DNA from: Euphorbia lathyris
Lineage: Eukaryota > Streptophyta > Magnoliopsida > Malpighiales > Euphorbiaceae
NCBI RefSeq assembly: GCF_963576675.1
Contig: NC_088916.1
Location: 88,553,501 to 88,617,500, forward strand
Direction: 5' to 3'
Length of the DNA stretch: 64,000 nt
Program-made: the position numbers and the translations under genes
The notes under the pieces: model-generated
Database searches by the model: none
The model's input: only the letters and a program-made list of their open reading frames with translations
Told to the model about the DNA's origin: nothing
Part shown: piece after piece, positions 1-10,599 of the stretch
Position numbering within the stretch: the first letter of the stretch is position 1
How the letters are laid out: each line of letters opens with the position of its first letter

Positions 1-690
1 GAAGACAAACGAAAAATTATAAGTAACGATGCGTACCTTGTTATCTCACTAAATCAGTGAGAAAGTGCTCCGCCATGGGTTACAGAAGAAGCTTGTATCG
101 TTCTTTCCTGCAACTAGAAAGAAAGCCCCAAACCCAATCGACTTAACCAGTTAGAATATTTTGAAAAAAGAAATTGCAAATGAAAAAGGTTGTTAAGGAG
201 TAAGAAAGGTTTCGATTTTAGGGTTTGTATGACTAGAGATGAGGAAGATCCATCTTGCAGATAGAATTGGGGTTTAGAAATAGAAATCGCCCGAGAAGAG
301 AGATGGAGCCATCGTACGCACAGTGAAAGGGAAATTGAGAGATAGCGATTTAGGGTTGGAAAAGTTATAAGAAGGGTATTTATATTTAATTAATAAAATA
401 TATATAATTTATTATATTCTATTTTTCTTAAAACACAATTTCAACGGAAACTAACTTAAACGTCAAAAGAAATGTCAATAACATTTTGACGGAATAACTT
501 CCGTTGACAGAAACGTCAACATTGATGGCGGGAAATCTCCCGCCAATCATATTGATGGATATTTACGTTCCGTCAAGACTTCCGTGAATAGTTTTGACGG
601 TTAACTTATTGACGGAAATTCCGTCAAAATTACTGACGGAATTGATTCCGTCAGAAATTTCCGTCAGGAAATCAGTATTTTCTAGTAGTG
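1..690. mobile_element. CACTA (En/Spm) transposon, one terminus; rest lies outside the window
   Basis: The sequence ends at 690 with TTTCTAGTAGTG, the complement of the CACTA terminus CACTACTAGAAA. The 250 bp before it are filled with direct and inverted copies of a TTCCGTCA/TGACGGAA motif (from about 440 to 668), the subterminal repeat pattern to which CACTA transposases bind. Directly after 690 a LINE reading frame begins in mid-protein, so the element was inserted in the LINE. A 3-bp target duplication (aac at 691-693) is likely but its partner lies outside. No coding region is recognised in 1-440. The family call is firm; completeness of the element cannot be judged. Confidence 0.85.
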
Positions 691-691
691 A

Positions 692-2251
692 ACTCTAATT
701 AAATCTGCTATTACTGGTTCTCTAGTTCACTCATTCTTGATCTATAAGTGGTCAGTGGGTTTGTTGAATAAGCTCAATAGAAGTGTTAGGAATTTCCTTT
801 GGACGGGTTGTGTTGACCAGAGGAAGTCAATCACGGTTCCCTGGAAAACTTGTTGCAAAAGTTTGGAGGATGGAGGCTTGGGCATTAAGAACTCTAGGGT
901 CTTTAACCATGCTCTCTTGGTTAAGATATGTTGGAAATTAATTCAAGGCACCAGTCTTGCGATTTCTCTGATGAAGTCTGGATTTATGGATGTCTCTGGT
1001 TTGCCTAAAGCTTCAATTGCTCCGTCCTCGATTTGGTCTTCTTGTAAGTTTGTTTATTCATCCATTTGGGACCAGACCTTTTGGTGGATTGGCCTGTCTT
1101 CAAAGCTCAATTTCTGGACTGATAGGTGGATCATTCCATCGGTGGCGGACAGATTGGATCTTGATCATCGGGATAAGTGTTGACGCTTTAATTCTGTTGA
1201 TGATTTTTTTCTTAATTCGGAGTGGATTGACTTAGGCACTCTTCCTTTGGTTGTTCAAAACAGTATTCGATCTATTCATAGGGGTAGAGATGATCTTGAT
1301 TTCTGCGCTTGGCAGCCCTCTACGAAGGGTATTTTCTCTGCCAAAGAGTACTATTCAATTATGAGTCCTAGTTCCTCTTCGGTGGACTGGTATAAATTTG
1401 TTTGGAATGCTCACACTCCCCCTTTTCGTTCCTTCACTTTCTGGAGAGTTTTGCACAATTCATCAACTTCTTCAGCTCTCTTCGTAGCATTCATTTTGGC
1501 TCACAGGTGTCGATGATCTGGCGTGTTGCCGCTGTCACTTGCATCTGGTTAATCTGGCATTGCAGGAATGAAGCAATCTTTAAAGAAGTTTCTCCTTCTA
1601 TTCAGCACTCGAAGATCACCCTTTTTCGAATGATTCGAGAGTCCTTTGCCATTTCTAAAGGTTTTTGCTCTTCACCAAGAGATGATGTTATCGTATCCCG
1701 TCTTCTGGCTTCTCCTAGACCGCCTCCAGTTTCCAACATTATTCTGGTCCATTGGCTTAAACCTCCTCCGGGTTGGGTTAAAGTCAATGTGGACGGCTCT
1801 GCTTTTGGCACTCCAGGTGAGGCAGGAGCGGGAGGTATTTTTCGCAACTATCGTGGATTTTCCAAAGGCTGTTTTGATTTTTCTACCCCTCCTTCTTTTG
1901 CTTATATGGCTGAATTGAGAGCCGCTATTTTTGCAATTGAACTTGCTTGGGAAAAAATTAGCATCAGCTTTGGGTTGAGTCAGACTCAATGTACGTTGTT
2001 AATCTGCTTAGTCACGTTCTATGGATGTTCCTTGGAGTATTCGTCAAGAATGGTTGCATTGTCTCAGTATTTGTTCTAGGATGAACATTCTTTTTTCACA
2101 CATATTTAGGGAAGGAAATAGAGTTGCTGATCCACTGGAAAAGTTTGGAGTCTCTTCCTCGGTGATCAATTGGTGGCCTTCAGCTCGTGCTTTTTGCCAT
2201 AGGTTTATCAATGATGACATTTGTAGTATTTCTCACTTGCGTTCTTCTTGA
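692..2251 (+). pseudogene. LINE ORF2 C-terminal fragment (end of RT, zf-RVT, RNase H), broken
   Basis: This is the 3' part of a plant L1-like LINE polyprotein. Frame 2 reads from 692 (TLIKSAITGSLVHSF) through the end of the reverse transcriptase, GGLGI near residue 50 of the 737-1183 segment, and the FWTDRW/PSVADRL stretch. It has a stop at 1181-1183, resumes with the zf-RVT segment (WQPSTKGIFSAKEYY, 1311 on) and ends at 1516. The cysteine part of zf-RVT is missing. Frame 1 then carries WRVAAVTCIWLIWHCRNEA and an RNase H domain (VNVDGSAFGTPGEAGAGG, then AELRAAIFAIELAWEK) near 1785-1950. After another shift the RNase H end HIFREGNRVADPLEKFG lies in frame 2 (2095-2145). At least one stop and two frame breaks make it non-functional. 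The N-terminal half is beyond the CACTA insertion at 690. Confidence 0.88.
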
Positions 2252-2428
2252 CTTTCCTAAACTTTTCTCCTCCCCCCTTCTTTTTTTTTGTTCTCCTTCC
2301 TATTCTCTTGTTCAAACACTCATTTTTCGTTTATTAATATATTGTGGGTTTGTCAGTTCTTGAACCACGGGTGCTCACCCCGCCCAAGTTCTATCTCGTC
2401 CCAATTTCTATAAAAAATATATATAAAT
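2252..2428 (+). mobile_element. LINE 3' untranslated tail
   Basis: Pyrimidine-rich sequence follows the RNase H stop (TTTTTTTTTGTTC near 2281) and then a stretch ending in TTTCTATAAAAAATATATAT. This fits the 3' end of the LINE described at 692-2251. The exact end is uncertain because AT-rich DNA follows. Confidence 0.5.
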
Positions 2429-2714
2429 TCATCATTATTTATTATAATTATAATTACTTATATGTAATTTATTATATATATAATATATAAAGTTTATTAT
2501 AATTATAATTTTTTATATATAAGATATCATTTATCGTTTTATATATATAATTTATCATTATTTATTGTAATTATAATTTCTATATATAAAATATATCATT
2601 ATGTATAAAATTATTATAATTATAATTATTTTATGCAATCAATTAAGTTAAGTTAAGTCCAGTTTAGTTCAGTTCAGTTGCATTCAGTTCAGTTCAGTTA
2701 ATTTGATTTCAGTA
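2429..2714. repeat. AT-rich low-complexity DNA with a GTTCA-type short tandem array
   Basis: 2429-2640 is nearly pure A/T with recurring TTTATTATAATTATAATT blocks. From 2641 to about 2712 a 5-10 bp unit of the form AGTTCAGTTCAGTT is repeated imperfectly. There is no coding potential. Confidence 0.7.
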
Positions 2715-3232
2715 AAAAAGAACAGGACCTAATTCATTCTAAAGTTATTGAAAAAAATAATAATTTGGTTCTTATCTTATAAAATAGCTTGATTTTGTCA
2801 ATTCATAAAATGTTTTATGAATTTTGTTTTGAAAATAAAAAAAATTAATTTTATCATTTTCAAAATAATTTTGAATAAAAAGTTCCTAAAGAAATTATTA
2901 GAAAATGATAAAATTGAACCAATATTTTACGGCACAGATAAAAATTAAGCCATTTTATAAACTAAGTAAAATTTCCAATAACCTCAACATTAAAGTTTAG
3001 TTTTTCCTAAAAATAAATTTGATCCATAGTAAAATTATATATGACTCGACAACACAACACGAAATCGGTACTATCCGATTAGGTTAATACGAGATTGAAA
3101 TGAATTTTTTTTGGGTTGGTTAGGGTTTAATATAATACACTAATTCGAAATTGACACGACATTTTCACGACACAAACACAATAATTGCAACCTCTAATAT
3201 TTATGTTGTTAGTTTATACACTATTTTTTATT
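2715..3232 (+). repeat. TPS-bearing repeat family, tail of a unit (A0)
   Basis: This stretch matches the downstream tail of the repeat units at 7860-8200 and 14510-14818, and on the other strand 18320-18760, 22830-23270 and 26815-27240. Shared landmarks are the TTTTATCATTTTCAAAATA block, the AATAACCTCA block and the GACTCGACAACAC block near 3042. Only the tail is present, so it is read as the remnant of a unit upstream of A1. Confidence 0.7.
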
Positions 3233-3900
3233 TGGATAAGGGTCAAATTTAACCCTAATGTTTTAGTCAAAGTGCAGATTTTGCCCCTAACGTATGAAAT
3301 GATGCGAGTTAAACCCTAATTTTTTTCAAGCAATATCAATTTTAGCCCCGCGCTATCGAAAATTTAAAAAGACTGATTTACTGTTATTTAATTATCACGT
3401 CGAATCTTTCAAATAAGTTTGTCGATCAATTGAAGCAGATTCATATACTTTTTATTCCTATATTAATAACACTCTAAATATTTTAGACAATTTGACATAA
3501 AAATTATAATTATTTATATGTAGCAGATTTAGTTTTTAGTAGCATTTTAGCAAAATTTTTGTAATTTTGTTAAACTAAATATCTTAGACATAATTGATAT
3601 TTGGATGGTCTAAAGTGATTGTAAACTAAAAAGATAACATGTAAAGTTAATAGGAAAAGAATATAATATGGTTAATTTAATTGTGACGGTTAGCTTAAAT
3701 TGGATATATTTTGTAAACGTTAAGCCTATATTGATGCTATTTTGTACGTGAGGCTTAAATTGATGCTATATTGTAAACGTTAAGCCTAAATTGATATTAT
3801 GTTGTAAACACTAAGCCTATATTAGTGCTATTTTGAACGTTGAACCTAAATTGATACTTTTCCAAAAATGTTAGGTCTATTTTAGTACTTATCCCATAAG
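3233..3900. mobile_element. Small terminal-inverted-repeat-like element with internal 38-bp tandem repeats
   Basis: The left end GGATAAGGGTCAAATTTAACC recurs, reverse-complemented, at about 22735-22757, at the same junction with the unit tail. The far end (…GTACTTATCCC near 3893) is only a weak inverted match. 3690-3890 holds about five imperfect copies of a 38-bp unit containing TAAGCCTATATTGATGCTAT. There is no open frame of note. It is read as a non-autonomous DNA element already present before the repeat family duplicated. Confidence 0.45.
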
Positions 3901-3960
3901 AAGCTTAATATATGAAGCTTAATATTTTATACTAATTAAATATCTCACACAAATGACCTC

Positions 3961-3973
3961 GCCTATATAACTG
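3961..3973 (+). promoter_or_regulatory. TATA-type core promoter candidate of unit A1
   Basis: CCTATATAACTG is conserved in the units, also on the minus strand at about 18254-18266 and 21940-21953. It lies upstream of a C/T-rich leader and a TTAGGGTTT box resembling the telo-box of plant promoters. Position and conservation suggest a copied host-gene promoter; activity is not shown. Confidence 0.45.
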
Positions 3974-4605
3974 TAGCTACTGTTTTCACAACTATTGTTT
4001 TCTCCGCCCCTCTCTTCTCTTCTCTGTAAATGTGTTTGTGCATTCCATATTAATACCTCCCCCCAAGAGATCTCAAATCTGGAAAGTTGTTGTGATGTTG
4101 ATGGTGTGCGATTAGGGTTTACCTTCTGCAGAAAGTGGCTCAACAGATCTTCTAGGTAACAAATCCATGACGTTATCTGCTAAAATATTAATAGCACAAA
4201 GCTCTATATTTGAATTGCCCAATTCCAAGTTATTTCTGAGTTTTTGTTGGCATTTACTATTTGTTGCTCATTGGATTTTTATTCTATAATGTTTTTTTTT
4301 TGCAGGAAATATTTTCTTTCCGAGCAACTACTTGAAAGCTATTGAATTTTAGAAGCATAATTCTTTCTGGTAAAACTTTGGACTTTTCATCTCTTGAATT
4401 TTAGGTTTTAATGAGAATTGCGAAGCGATCTATATTACTCCTAATCTACGCTATTGGGAAATATGGGTATCTATTGAATTTCCAGGGGTAGTTCTGAGAG
4501 TCTTATAGTTGTCATAGAAGCTTCAGGAACTCCTTTTATTAGTTTAAGGAGGCAGAATCTCCAAATAGTAACAAGTCTTGGAAATAGATACATCGGAAGT
4601 ATCAA

Positions 4606-5202
4606 TCCACGAAAAACAATAATATAAAGAAGTGATTATATTTCATGTTGGGATGTGAAAACCACTGGTACCAAAGAAAATGACACTTTCTTAATGCATA
4701 TTTATAAATAGGAAACAGCTAGCAGATAAATACCTATAACTTGCACAAGCATGTGAGAGTTTTTCTGGAGGTAGTCATAAGGGTCAGATTTGACTCTTAC
4801 AATACTTCCTAGTATCTTTTCTTCAAATGTTTCTGAATCCTGGAGAAGCTCCTGAACTAAACTTATCCGGAGATAAGTTTAATATTATCAGTAATCACCA
4901 TTTCATTATTCTTGATAATATTAAACTTATCTACCTGAAAAAGAGTTTAGTTCAGGAGCTTCTCCAGGATTCAGAAACATTTAAAGAAAAGATGGTAGGA
5001 AGTATTGTAAGAGTCAATTCTGACCCTTATGACAACCTCGAGAAAAACTCTCACATGCTTGTTCATGTTATAGGTATTTATCTGCTAGATGTTTCCTATT
5101 TATAAATATGCATATAAGAAAGTGTCATTTTCTTTGGTACCAGTGGTTTTCACATCCGAACATGAACTATAATCACTTCTTTATATTATTGTTTTTCGTG
5201 GA
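4606..5202. repeat. 597-bp near-perfect palindrome (fold-back element)
   Basis: The left arm begins TCCACGAAAAACAATAATA and the right arm ends TATTATTGTTTTTCGTGGA. The arms match over about 285 bp with scattered differences and close on a loop of roughly 20 bp near 4890-4912, with an inner stem GATAAGTTTAATATTATCA. A transcript would fold into one long hairpin. The open frame at 4827-5105 crosses the loop and is a by-product of the symmetry. It may be a fold-back MITE or an inverted duplication; a target duplication is not evident. Confidence 0.85.
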
Positions 5203-5223
5203 AATTGGGATAATAATTTGAAG

Positions 5224-5600
5224 TCAGCATCCCAATTCAATATGTATATGGAGCAAATGCAACAAGTCTTGGAAAAAGCTTGGATGTCCTACCATGCGAA
5301 AGAGCAGGCTTATCAAAACTTGAGTATGCAACATCAAATGTTGCTTAGCGAGTTCGATCATCAGAAGACATATGGAGACTTCTAGGCTCAAACACGAACT
5401 ATACATGACGAGAAATCTCTTAGATGGAGATAAAAAAAGCTTTGAAGGAGACAACTAAAGAATTCACCGAGTATGGTGGTCCTGAAGAACCAATTTACAT
5501 GGATACAGGGTCTGGTGGTCCTGTTTTGAGCATGGGTGAACAGGAGAAGTTGCCATTTAAAGAAGAGATGACACAATATGCTCCAGCTGAAGAATAAGAT
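5224..5600 (+). pseudogene. Unidentified protein-coding-like fragment next to the palindrome
   Basis: From 5236 the plus strand reads a hydrophilic, glutamine- and methionine-rich helix (begins QFNMYMEQMQQVLEKAWMSY) to a stop near 5385. A shifted frame from about 5425 continues with an acidic segment (KETTKEFTEYGGPEEPIY … EEMTQYAPAEE) to a stop near 5598. The composition is protein-like and unlike the surrounding AT-rich DNA. I do not recognise the family; the glutamine-rich helix could be the coiled-coil tail of a transposase or a captured host gene. It is absent from the other units, so it entered A1 alone. Confidence 0.4.
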
Positions 5601-6231
5601 ATGACAGAATGTGCTCCATCCGAAAAAACAAGTTACTCAACAATCTATTTAACTGATCCAACTTTATGTTTTAAGTGAAATTTGATTGAAACTTTTTAAC
5701 TTTGTTTTAAACATTGTTGGTATGCTAATTTTTGTTATTAGACGTTTCTATCATAATTAGTTTGTCTATGATAAAACTATGCCAGCTATGCTTGGAAGGT
5801 AACTTGATTTGAATGTTATCTACATCGGCCTATGATCCTCTGTATCTTTATGAGATGTTTTTAATTGAAATTATTTGATCCAATTTAATTCCATTTGACA
5901 TCTTAATATGTATTTCCATTGTTTCCAAGTAAATAGAGTGAAAATTTATATATGCGCATTTCTGAATTAGAAGGATTATATATGTGCTAAGTTTCACACA
6001 AATAGATATCAGAAATGTTATTTCTAAAAAGAAACGGAAATATAAACGAAAAAGAAATGTTATGTTCATCTTTGACTGTTATTTCAGTTGTGGTCATATA
6101 AATGTAAGACTTGCTCCATATTTTCAAAATTAAACCCACCACATTAATAAATGTGATGGAAATAATTGACATCTTTCTTTTATTCACTATAAAGGAGATT
6201 CAGATGCTCCATCATCATAAGGTTCAAATGG

Positions 6232-6475
6232 AGTAGATGGTTATTCAGCTTTGATGAGGATTTAGTATGTGGCTTGATAAGTTTTGACAAGTTGCTGCAG
6301 CAAGCATACTTTTCTGCTAATGAAATTTTTGCAGATCCGGTTATGGGTTCATAACTATCACTTGATGGTGTTCCCTACTTTCTTGAGGAAGTGTTTCTAC
6401 CGAGTTAAGCATTGTTTCTTCCTTCATAGTCCATTCCTCTCTTTAATAATGCTCTTTTTAAGGATAGATGTTTGA
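6232..6475 (+). pseudogene. Trehalose-6-phosphate synthase (GT20) gene fragment in A1, first copy
   Basis: Frame 1 reads SRWLFSFDEDLV, then FDKLLQQAYFSANEIFADP. A shift to frame 2 gives VHNYHLMVFPTFLRKC and FYRVKHCFFLHSPFL. These correspond to the glycosyltransferase family 20 segment of plant TPS proteins, where the usual motifs are WVHDYHLM, PTFLR and GFFLHSPFP. TPS joins UDP-glucose and glucose-6-phosphate. Class II plant TPS proteins are the closer match by wording, but are often regulatory. The block between the first two motifs is deleted compared with a full TPS, and the frame is broken, so this is a captured, decayed piece. Confidence 0.75.
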
Positions 6476-6699
6476 TTAAAGAAATTGCATTCTTTTAAGG
6501 GCATATATGAAGATTCACTGAAGGGAACACGGTCTGTTTGCATAACGGTACCGACATATTTTTTTTACAATGGAGAACCATCATTTATAGGGATGGTTTG
6601 GCCCCTACTCATCTATCCATCTTTATTTGCGATTGCGGCTCCCAACATATGAAGGGTTATGCATTTTCTTTTATGCTCCAATGAGGCCAAAACAATGTC

Positions 6700-6840
6700 T
6701 TTCCTCAAATTTTTGAGGAAGTGTTCCTACCGAGTTAAGCTTGGTTTTTTCCTTCATAGATCATTTTCTTCGTCGGAAATTTATCAAATTCTACCAGTTA
6801 GAGACGAGATTATGTAAGCATTGCTCAATGCTCTGGTTTA
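6700..6840 (+). pseudogene. TPS gene fragment in A1, second partial copy
   Basis: The plus strand reads FLRKCSYRVKLGFFLH, then SFSSSEIYQILPVRDEIM and a stop, then ALLNAL. This is the segment that follows PTFLR in plant TPS proteins (usual wording GFFLHSPFPSSEIYRTLP). It partly overlaps in content with the copy at 6232-6475, so A1 carries a duplicated piece separated by about 220 bp of unrelated DNA. Confidence 0.7.
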
Positions 6841-8240
6841 ATAGGTAGAATGGTTTTTGTCTTTTAAAGTTAGAGTTTGATTACAATGAAACTAATGTTG
6901 TTCTAAATTAGTAAATGAATATGTTGTTCTAGTCATGTGCACCCAATGATGTTCAATTTCCAATTCCAAATTTTTTTTTTTTTTGTTGAGGATGTTACAA
7001 AAATATTTCAGAATGTTACAACCAAGATTTGCATTTTCAGGCTACCTGAATTTCGTAAGCAGCTTCTGACTCGCCTTTCACAATCATTCCACACCACAAA
7101 ATCAGCAATCCGCTCTAAATTAGAGTAGAACAAATAAATATTGTCATGATTATTGACGTGAATATCAGATTTGGACAGACCAGACATATATATCTAGAAA
7201 TTTTATTTTATCGAACTTATTCACGTCTCCTCCTCTGGTAAAATTTTGTCTTATGGTTTAAAGGTGTAGAAAAAATGACTGAAACTGTAAAAGTAACTAA
7301 ACATATCTCTTGAGTGGCTGCTATATCTCTTATCTTATGTTTTCTTTTCTTTGGTGTTCCTCTTTTATGTATCACAGAAGGTTAACAATATTTTATTATA
7401 TGATAGACAACAGCTTCACACCAAATGGTTGAATTTAAGTAAAATGGTATTTTATTACATACTTTCTCATATTTGGAGTTTACCCCCAAATTCCATTCTT
7501 AACCAACTAAGAGTAGTTTAAGCTTCCCTGTAACTTCGTGGTAAGATTGAAGAAAATTAGGGATAAGATAAGTTTTTTTCCCTGCCAAGTAGTCCACACT
7601 TTCTTAACTCTAGCAGCTCAACCGGTGGGACTCAATCAAACTGTTCTTCTAGAAATGATGGGATACTCACAGCACCAAACATATCTTATTTTTAGATTTA
7701 GTTTCAGACAAATCAATCTACTTAATCTTATAATTAATAAATTGTAATAACTTTTTTAATTCCAATATTCTTTCAAAAACCGAGCACACACATAGTATGC
7801 ATATCATGTGATTTTATTTTGTTTAATTCGTTATTTTTCTCAAACTTATAAGGCTAACACCTTCTAAAGTTATTGAAAAAAAAATTAGTTTTGTCCTTAT
7901 CTTATAAAACATCTTAATTTTGTCCATTCATAATTTCTTTTGTGAATTTTATTTTGATAATAGAAAATTTGATTTAGTTTTATCATTTTCAAAATATTTT
8001 CGAATAAAAAGTTTCCACGGAATTTATTAGAAAATAATAAAATTGAACCAATATGTTACATCAAGGATAAAAATTAAGCCATTTTATAAAATTAGAGGGA
8101 AATTCCCAATAACCTCATGATTAAAATTGAGGTTTTCCTAAAAATAAATCTGATCCATAGTAAAATAAATCTTTTAGAGAATTTGACAAAAAAAAAGTTG
8201 TGATTAATTTATATGTAACAGATTTAGTTTTTAGCATTTT
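6841..8240 (+). repeat. Non-coding tail of unit A1
   Basis: No coding region is seen. The stretch contains the conserved blocks ATATGTTGTTCTAG, CCAACTAAGAGTAGTTTAAG, GAAGAAAATTAGGGATAAG (7549-7567) and the TTTTATCATTTTCAAAATA tail, all of which recur in A2 and, reverse-complemented, in A4-A6. The 7549-7567 block is the uninterrupted version of the site that in A2 carries the Helitron-like insertion. Confidence 0.65.
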
Positions 8241-8324
8241 AGCAGAATTTTTAGCATTCATAGGTATCTCCTATGTGAGATCTGAATAGAAGGTAGCCCA
8301 TCTATCAATTATGGATACTGTTAG

Positions 8325-8515
8325 TGTTGGGCCCACAAGTTCACCAACAGCTCCACCATTAGTATGATATTGTCCGCTTTGGGCCGAGCCCGCACGGATT
8401 TGTTTTTGGGCTCCTTCCCAAAAGGCCTCATCCTAATGTAGTTGGTGAACTTCTTTATAAACTATGCAACTCCCTTATATCTTTCCAATGTGGGACTTGG
8501 GATGTATACTCAACA
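8325..8515. mobile_element. 191-bp solo LTR / TRIM-like element
   Basis: It begins TGTTGGGCCC and ends ACTCAACA, giving TGTTG/CAACA ends, and is flanked by the 5-bp direct repeat gttag (8320-8324 and 8516-8520). Units A3 and A4 have the uninterrupted site. The interior, read on the minus strand, has CCCAAGTCCCACATTGG and a GGCCTTTTGGG block. With no internal region, it is a solo LTR or a very small LTR element. The frame at 8442-8636 crossing its edge is not a gene. Confidence 0.8.
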
Positions 8516-8639
8516 GTTAGGATTAGGGTTTACCTTCTCCAGAAAGTGGCATAATCAAATCTACAGAAATCAATGCTTAGGATTAGGTTTTATCTTTTCT
8601 AGAAAGCTAGCATTCAGCAATGCTTTTAGGATCTGATTT

Positions 8640-8830
8640 CTAACTGCTCCGTCGTGCATAAATTTCTAATGAGAATCAAGCTTAATTCGGTAGAAACCCT
8701 TCCTCGGGAAAGAAGGGAAGAGCATCAAGGGATGGTCATGAACCCTACAAAATCATCTTTGGGATTAATAACCTCCATAACTTTATCTGCTAAAATATTA
8801 TTAGCAAAAAAGAGTTGTGTTTGTTTACAG
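8640..8830 (-). pseudogene. TPS fragment, antisense arm of unit A2
   Basis: Read on the minus strand, the stretch gives VHDHPLMLFPSFL, RKGFYRIKLDSH and later RNQILKALLNASFL. These line up with the WVHDYHLM, PTFLR, RVKLGFFLH and ILKALLN segment of plant TPS. The same TPS region is present in opposite orientation at 10790-11035, about 2 kb downstream. Stops and missing residues show decay. The fragment sits in what looks like the 5' leader of the unit. Confidence 0.7.
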
Positions 8831-8839
8831 GTGAATTGA

Positions 8840-10560
8840 GCAATTGTAACTTCTTTATGTGTTTTTGTTTTTTGTTGCTCACCAATCCATATGTATTTTG
8901 ATGCTGTCTTAATTTTTTTTGCACGAAACTATCTTTCTTAACAAATCGAATTACTGTTTACAATTGTTTATGGTAAATCTTTGCACTTTTTCTTTGTTGG
9001 GTTTTATGTTTTAAGGGCAATTCTGAAGATATAATGAGTTTTGTAGCTACTCTATTTTATTATATGTGTTTAGAGATGATGTATCATTATTAATTTTTCT
9101 TTAATTACTTGTTTTCTATAGTGGTTTTTTTGAAATGATTATGCCAAAAGGTGAGAATTTTAGGATTGTAATTGTGATTTCAATATATCTATTGTTAAAT
9201 GTGTTTGTTTATGAGTATCTTACATAAGCTATCTGATGTGTTCTATGATGATATGATTATTTGAAACCCTATAAGTTTGTTTTGAACTTGGTATGCTAAT
9301 TTTTGTTATTAGATGTTGCTCTCTGGTGTTGTTTATATACCCTATTTGATCTGTCAGGATGATATGATTACTTGAAATTGAAACCACAAGTTTGTTTATG
9401 CTTCTTTTGTTATGATAAGTTTTTCTGATACAAATCAAGATTGTCTTTTATTTGCTATGATGAATCTATGCTGGTCATGTTTGATCTGAATATTATCTAA
9501 ATTTCATCAGACAATTATCTTTGTTGCAATTTCCTGCATTTCCAACTAGTTGAGATTGCAGCTTTGGGAGTAACCATTTTTAGCTTAATTTTCAATGGAG
9601 GTGTTTGTTCATTTAGTAAAGCATTAGCAATTGTTAATTTTAGTTTGGCAATGCTAGATATTTCTCTCAAAATACTAATTTGTTGTTTGTAACAAATGAT
9701 AAGGAAGTTGTTGGTGTCAGACTTTATGAAATGGCATTATTGTTTTGCTTCAATTCAGTTGCCTACTTTTAGGCAAAATTGATTCAACTCATGTACTTTT
9801 TATGCTTCTTCATTAATCTTGTTTGATGCTTTCTGGTAATAATTCATTGAATTTGTAATGACTATATTAATTATATGGGTTTTTTTAATTGTTTGTTCAA
9901 CATAAAATGAATTTAATGCCATTGAACATCTTAATCTATTTCCATTTGTTTCCAAGTAAATAGAGTCAACATGAGCATTTTAGAGGATTATATATGTGCT
10001 ATGTTGCACGGAAACTGAATTTAAGATGAAATGCGGAAAAACTAAGGAAGAAGAGTTGAACATAATATATAAAAATGTAACTTTCTGGAAAGGAAAAATG
10101 TCTCCATTTGTACAGGGAATGAAAGGATGATTTGAGCCATGTTAGGAATTCAATTCTTATGTTGACTGGCTTTTTAGATGCTCAATTAATTCTGATTAAG
10201 GAAAACTTATACACAATAATCAGTGATTCATCAAAGAAATAGAAAGGAATTCTTGGTAGAATTTTTTAGATTCCAATAAGACAAGATGAAGAAATTAATT
10301 AAGTAATAATAAAACAGATGAAGAAATTAATTCTGTTTTTATGGTTGTTTTGTCTTTGATCTATATGTTATAGCCATGAACTGAAGACCTTTTTTTGGTT
10401 CATTTGAAAAAGTTTGAGACTGATGTTGGTTAAACTTGATGTGTTCGGATAGATGATGAAATCTAACTCCCTAGGGTGAATTTCTTAAAAGCAAATGCCT
10501 TTATGTGGATGTCTTAGATTACCCGTTTGTTTTATTATAATTAAATCTGCAACGTGCTTT
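8840..10560 (+). repeat. Intron-like core of unit A2, non-coding
   Basis: The stretch is T-rich with many stop codons. It opens after a CAG/GTGAATTGAG donor-like site and ends near a CTATGTAG acceptor-like site (10590-10597) preceding the TPS sense fragment. It is conserved in A4 and A5 (minus, about 19740-21480 and 24260-26020). It resembles a 5'-leader intron of a plant gene. No separate gene is seen. Confidence 0.5.
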
Positions 10561-10599
10561 TAGATCGTGATTCTTATTTTTGCATCCTCTATGTAGTTA

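Larger units (their letters stand above)
3950..8240 (+). repeat. TPS-bearing repeat unit A1
   Basis: This is the first nearly complete plus-strand copy. In order it has a TATA-type leader (3961), a TTAGGGTTTACCTTC leader exon (4113), a GCAG splice-acceptor-like site at 4303-4306, an insertion of unrelated DNA including a 597-bp palindrome (4606-5202), intron-like DNA, two TPS-like coding fragments (6232-6475, 6700-6815), and the non-coding tail that recurs in all units. It differs from the other units by losing most of the antisense TPS arm and by the DNA at about 4320-5690. Confidence 0.75.

Noticed and set aside
4827..5105. 92-codon frame as a gene
   Set aside because: It lies across the loop of a palindrome and has no recognisable motifs; its openness follows from the symmetry.
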